This document shows positions 30,507 through 33,580 of a stretch of DNA of 33,580 nt, in pieces. This DNA comes from Synechococcus sp. CS-1330 (GTDB taxonomy: Bacteria; Cyanobacteriota; Cyanobacteriia; PCC-6307; Cyanobiaceae). The notes beneath the pieces were generated by a model, which saw only the letters and a list, made by a program, of their open reading frames with translations, searched no databases and was not told where the DNA came from. The translations under genes were made by a program, and so were the position numbers. Positions within the stretch are counted from its first letter, which is position 1. Every line of letters starts with the position of its first letter. The DNA lies in assembly GCA_025128025.1 (NCBI GenBank), contig JAHLYR010000011.1:1-33580 (forward strand), in the 5' to 3' direction.

Positions 30507-32999
30507 TTAGCCCATGCTGCCGGCCTCCCGGAATCCCTCCCCATCATCCTTTCCTTTGGGGATAAGGAACCGATAGACCATCAACTTGAGGCGGTCGTTA
30601 AGCATGAACCAGATCAGGGCATAGCCCCATACAACCAGTGCCCAATTCCATCCCAGTGGAGCCATGAACCAGCCATAAACAGCTATCAGAGTCGCCAGCA
30701 ACTGAGTTCCACATACCGCCACCAGCAGGATCCTTGATGGGCGGATAGACCAGAAGGGCCCCCGGGTCCGCGTCAGGAAGATCGTCAGATGGCCTGCCAC
30801 AGAAAGCTTGAGGTACATCAGCGTCTGAAGATGGGAACGGTCTAGATGAAAGATCCGTTCACCGAGGTAAAATAGTCCAAAGGCCGAAACAACACCAACA
30901 ACACCCAGCGCCGAAGCAACACCGAGCACGATGCGCATATTCCACCTCTCCGGGCAGTTGCTGTAAAGGACATTATCGTAAGCGATGGAAAGTATTGCTC
31001 CATCATTGAGCAGGGCAAGCATCACGATCATCACAGGGGTAACCGGATAAAAATTAAACGCCAGGATTGATGCCGTCATAAAAAGAAGAACGCGCAGCGT
31101 TTCGGCAATACGATAAATTGCATAACTGGTCATTCTCTGGAAGATCCTGCGGCTTACTTTAATCGCATCGATGATCACGGATAAGCCCGGGCTCATCAGC
31201 ACAATTGAAGCTGCACTTCGCGCAGCATCCGTGGAATCCGAAACAGCAATGCCACAGTCAGCCTGCTTCAGGGCGGGAGCATCATTGACCCCATCCCCCG
31301 TCATGCCAACGATATGGCCGTGCTGCTGGAGAGCCTGCACGATCTGAAACTTGTGCTCTGGAAACACCTGAGCGAACCCATCAGCCTGTTCAATGGAATC
31401 TTGCAACCTCCACGATTGATCGGTCTGGCTGAGTTCAAAGCCACTGGCATCAAGAATCATGGAACCCAGCCCCAGCTTCTCGGCCGTTTCCACGGCGATG
31501 GGTAACTGGTCACCGGTGAGCATCTTTACCATCACGCCCATTCGGTGTGCGGTGGCGATGGTCGCTCGGGCCTCACGGCGAGGAGGATCGAACAGTGGCA
31601 AAACTCCCAGAAACTGCCAATGGTCATGCGCATCGGTGCGCGCCACCCCCAGCGACCGAAATCCACGTGCTGCGAACCCACTTATGGCAAGTTCGACGAT
31701 GCCCGAAACTTTGGCGCGATTGCAAGACAACGCCAGGATTACCTGTGGGGCACCCTTGGTGACCCGGAATTCTTGACCATCTCCTCGCCTAATGGTGGCC
31801 TCGGTGCGCTTGTGCACGGGATCAAACGGCTGAAAATGAAGCAACTGGTATCTATCAAGATCTTGGCGCTCAGCCAGGCCATCTAGCACGGCCCGATCGA
31901 TCGGGTCCTTGTTATCCGAACGTGATGCCAAAGCGGCGTACAACGTCACCAGCCTTGTATTGTTTTCATAGCCCGATGGATCCACACAGAAGGGTGTTCC
32001 TAGGGTCAACAAGTTCTGGGTCAAGGTACCGGTCTTGTCCGAGCACAGCACGTCCACCCCAGCCAATTCCTCAATAGCAGCCAGCCGAGTCACAATGGCG
32101 CCCCTCTTCGTGAGCAAACGCGCCCCCACCGCCATGGTCACGGAAAGGACGGTGGGCATGGCCACGGGAATCGCAGCCACGGTCAACACCAGGGCAAACT
32201 GAAGGGTTGTCAGTAGCGGGTCACCGCGCAACAGCGCCACCACCATGATCACGGAGACCAGAAGCACGGCGAGCAGGATCAGATAGTTCCCGATCTTCAA
32301 GACGGCTTGTTGAAAATGGCTCACACTGTGGGCAGATTGCACGAGTTCCGCCGTCTTGCCGAAGTAGGTCGAACCACCCGTGGCAAAGACCAACGCGTTA
32401 ATCTCCCCTCGACGAAGAATGGATCCTGAAAACACAACATCGCCACTGGAGCGTGTGGTTGGCAACGATTCACCGGTCAGAGCCGACTGATCCACTTGCA
32501 GTGTGTAACCATCAAGCAAGCGGGCATCCGCGGGCACGATATCTCCGAGGCGCAGATGGATGACGTCACCAGGCACCAACTCCCGCGATTCCAGAGTTGT
32601 CCACTGTTGATCCCGCTTCACCTGGGCCTTCAAGGCCAGCTTGGCCTGAAGAGCCGCAATTGCATTGCCCGCTTGGTGTTCTTCCCAAAAGCCAATCACC
32701 CCGTTAGCAAACAGCAGCAAAAGGATAATGACAAGATCTGGCCAGTGCCTAGCGAGCGCGGACAGCACCACAGCCACTTCAATCATCCATGGAATCGGAC
32801 CCCAGAAATAAGTCAGAAACTTCAGGAGCTGGTTTGTTTTTCTTTCTTGTATCTCATTGCTGCCGTACTCTCTCAAACGTCGAAGAGCCTCTGCCTGGCT
32901 GAGCCCAGCTGGTGATGACGCAAGGGTGTGCAACAGTTCCTCTATATCCACAGTCTCCCATTCCCGACCGGGGCCTTGTTGCTGACGTTTTGAGCCCAT
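30507..32999 (-). CDS. P-type (IIIA) plasma-membrane H+-ATPase
   Basis: From ATG 32999 (830 aa), with an AGGA element 10 nt upstream; a TTG at 33074 would add 25 residues without support. P-type landmarks in order: VDQSALTGESLP (actuator TGES), AIPVAMPTVLSVTMAVGA (membrane helix 4, PVAMP), VLCSDKTGTLTQN with phosphorylated Asp321, FDPVHKRTEATI and VTKGAPQVIL (nucleotide-binding KGAP), MLTGDQLPIAVETAEKLGLG, and GMTGDGVNDAPALKQADCGI (hinge). The DPPR motif (LFDPPRREARATI) and the short N-terminus fit type IIIA proton pumps. It uses ATP to export protons, with roles in pH and energy stress. About ten membrane helices. Confidence 0.93.
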   Translation of the reverse strand: MGSKRQQQGPGREWETVDIEELLHTLASSPAGLSQAEALRRLREYGSNEIQERKTNQLLKFLTYFWGPIPWMIEVAVVLSALARHWPDLVIILLLLFANGVIGFWEEHQAGNAIAALQAKLALKAQVKRDQQWTTLESRELVPGDVIHLRLGDIVPADARLLDGYTLQVDQSALTGESLPTTRSSGDVVFSGSILRRGEINALVFATGGSTYFGKTAELVQSAHSVSHFQQAVLKIGNYLILLAVLLVSVIMVVALLRGDPLLTTLQFALVLTVAAIPVAMPTVLSVTMAVGARLLTKRGAIVTRLAAIEELAGVDVLCSDKTGTLTQNLLTLGTPFCVDPSGYENNTRLVTLYAALASRSDNKDPIDRAVLDGLAERQDLDRYQLLHFQPFDPVHKRTEATIRRGDGQEFRVTKGAPQVILALSCNRAKVSGIVELAISGFAARGFRSLGVARTDAHDHWQFLGVLPLFDPPRREARATIATAHRMGVMVKMLTGDQLPIAVETAEKLGLGSMILDASGFELSQTDQSWRLQDSIEQADGFAQVFPEHKFQIVQALQQHGHIVGMTGDGVNDAPALKQADCGIAVSDSTDAARSAASIVLMSPGLSVIIDAIKVSRRIFQRMTSYAIYRIAETLRVLLFMTASILAFNFYPVTPVMIVMLALLNDGAILSIAYDNVLYSNCPERWNMRIVLGVASALGVVGVVSAFGLFYLGERIFHLDRSHLQTLMYLKLSVAGHLTIFLTRTRGPFWSIRPSRILLVAVCGTQLLATLIAVYGWFMAPLGWNWALVVWGYALIWFMLNDRLKLMVYRFLIPKGKDDGEGFREAGSMG

Positions 33000-33325
33000 A
33001 ATCTTGATTCCTGATTGTACTGGGAGTTGTTGGATCGGCAGGCTGAGAGCATTAGCGTATGCGCTGTGAGTCAACCGCCTGAATAATTGCCATTACGAAT
33101 ACCTCCACCTCTCGAGCCACATCCATAAGCTCGGGCTCGGAGGGCAGGCTGCCCCCTCATAACACAATCGAGACCTGACGACAGTCATGACAAGAAAATT
33201 GTGCAGATCTATCATGAAATCGCGCCACATCTGCATCTCAGGGATAACAATCCGTCACCCAAACCTATTCACACTCTGATCAGTGCACTCAAATCTCGAA
33301 ATTTGACCACGAAAAAGGGCATGGT

Positions 33326-33436
33326 CTATTGCCCCAGCTTAGATATTTGCTTTTTGCGTGGCAACCAATTCTCCTGGGCTTGCATGTAGTCTTCATTGGC
33401 CCGATTCAGTTCGAAATCTATTGCAGGATACGCCAC
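33326..33436 (-). CDS. Possible small protein, 36 aa
   Basis: GTG 33436, directly after an in-frame TGA, starts a 36-aa frame reading VAYPAIDFELNRANEDYMQA then QENWLPRKKQISKLGQ. The composition is coding-like and helical with a basic end, but there is no strong ribosome-binding site and no family. It could be a broken gene end. Confidence 0.25.
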   Translation of the reverse strand: MAYPAIDFELNRANEDYMQAQENWLPRKKQISKLGQ

Positions 33437-33553
33437 TCAGCCTAAGGAATCTCTGGACAAACGGGGCTTGAGCGGAGGCAGTGAGCAGGAAAGAGTGCCT
33501 TTGACCGAGAATTGCCTCTGAGGCCATTTTCTGAGGACTTTTGGTCTCATGTT

Positions 33554-33576
33554 CAGCCACTTTGGGCTGGTTTTTT
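33554..33576 (+). terminator. Terminator-like hairpin at the right edge
   Basis: CAGCC (33554-33558) pairs with GGCTG (33565-33569) across a 6-nt loop and is followed by GTTTTTT (33570-33576). This matches a Rho-independent terminator on the plus strand, although the stem is short and its gene is not seen here. Confidence 0.45.
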
Positions 33577-33580
33577 AGGC

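Larger units (their letters stand above)
33000..33580. other. Last 580 nt, upstream of the H+-ATPase
   Basis: This should include the ATPase promoter, but I see no clearly spaced hexamers. A plus-strand frame at 33201-33389 (62 codons) looks non-coding. A small minus-strand ORF (33436-33326) and a terminator-like hairpin at the right edge are listed separately. Confidence 0.35.

Noticed and set aside
33201-33389. 62-aa plus-strand ORF near the right edge
   Set aside because: No ribosome-binding site or family, and it overlaps a more coding-like minus frame.
1-33580. CRISPR arrays, tRNA and rRNA genes
   Set aside because: No regularly spaced repeats of CRISPR size and no tRNA or rRNA signature were found by eye; a covariance-model scan would be decisive.

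Overview
The window looks like chromosomal DNA from a GC-rich, freshwater-type picocyanobacterium (Synechococcus/Cyanobium-like). The main reasons are a cyanobacterial AbrB-like regulator (cyAbrB), a glucosylglycerol-type osmolyte ABC transporter with genes in the order substrate-binding, permease, permease, ATPase, a two-domain cyanobacterial sucrose-phosphate synthase, and scattered HIP1-type GCGATCGC octamers in the GC-rich core genes. The species cannot be fixed from the sequence alone. No rRNA, tRNA or CRISPR array was seen.

Layout. (1) Bases 1-5.8 kb form an accessory, defence-flavoured block: the N-terminus of an IS5-type transposase at the left edge, a minus-strand run of LysR-like regulator, 42-aa ORF, Mrr-type nuclease and 128-aa protein, a divergent polynucleotide-kinase-like P-loop/WYL protein, and a PemK/MazF toxin with its upstream partner. 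(2) 5.8-11.2 kb holds cyAbrB, a secreted nuclease-like protein coupled to an HPP membrane protein, a decayed molybdopterin-oxidoreductase fragment, a lipocalin-like secreted protein, a VOC-fold protein, a truncated hypothetical, a small operon (RHH-like protein, secreted Cys-repeat protein, DUF4236 protein) and a membrane protein. (3) 11.3-15.3 kb is a GC-rich four-gene ABC transporter operon with 4-nt overlaps at every junction. (4) 15.6-20.8 kb is a visibly AT-richer sucrose cassette: sucrose-phosphate synthase, sucrose-phosphate phosphatase and amylosucrase. A convergent GC-rich fructokinase follows (21.1-22.2 kb). (5) 22.2-28.4 kb mixes intact genes (Cys/His-rich small protein, DUF389 membrane protein, MscS channel, PPK2 polyphosphate kinase) with clear gene relics: a NUDIX/MutT gene, the C-terminus of ClpB, and an IS256-type transposase. 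(6) 28.6-30.1 kb is a CbpA (DnaJ-type)/CbpM co-chaperone operon with a third small gene. (7) 30.5-33.0 kb is a P-type H+-ATPase; the last 0.5 kb ends in a weak terminator-like hairpin.

How the parts fit. Sucrose is made by the synthase and phosphatase; amylosucrase can split or polymerise it and release fructose, and fructokinase would return that fructose to metabolism. The adjacent ABC transporter would recover leaked compatible solutes. With MscS, DUF389, PPK2, the H+-ATPase and CbpA/CbpM, the window is rich in osmotic, energy and protein-stress functions. The number of relics in 7.4-28.4 kb marks it as a turnover hotspot. The most unusual gene is the kinase-WYL protein beside the Mrr nuclease.
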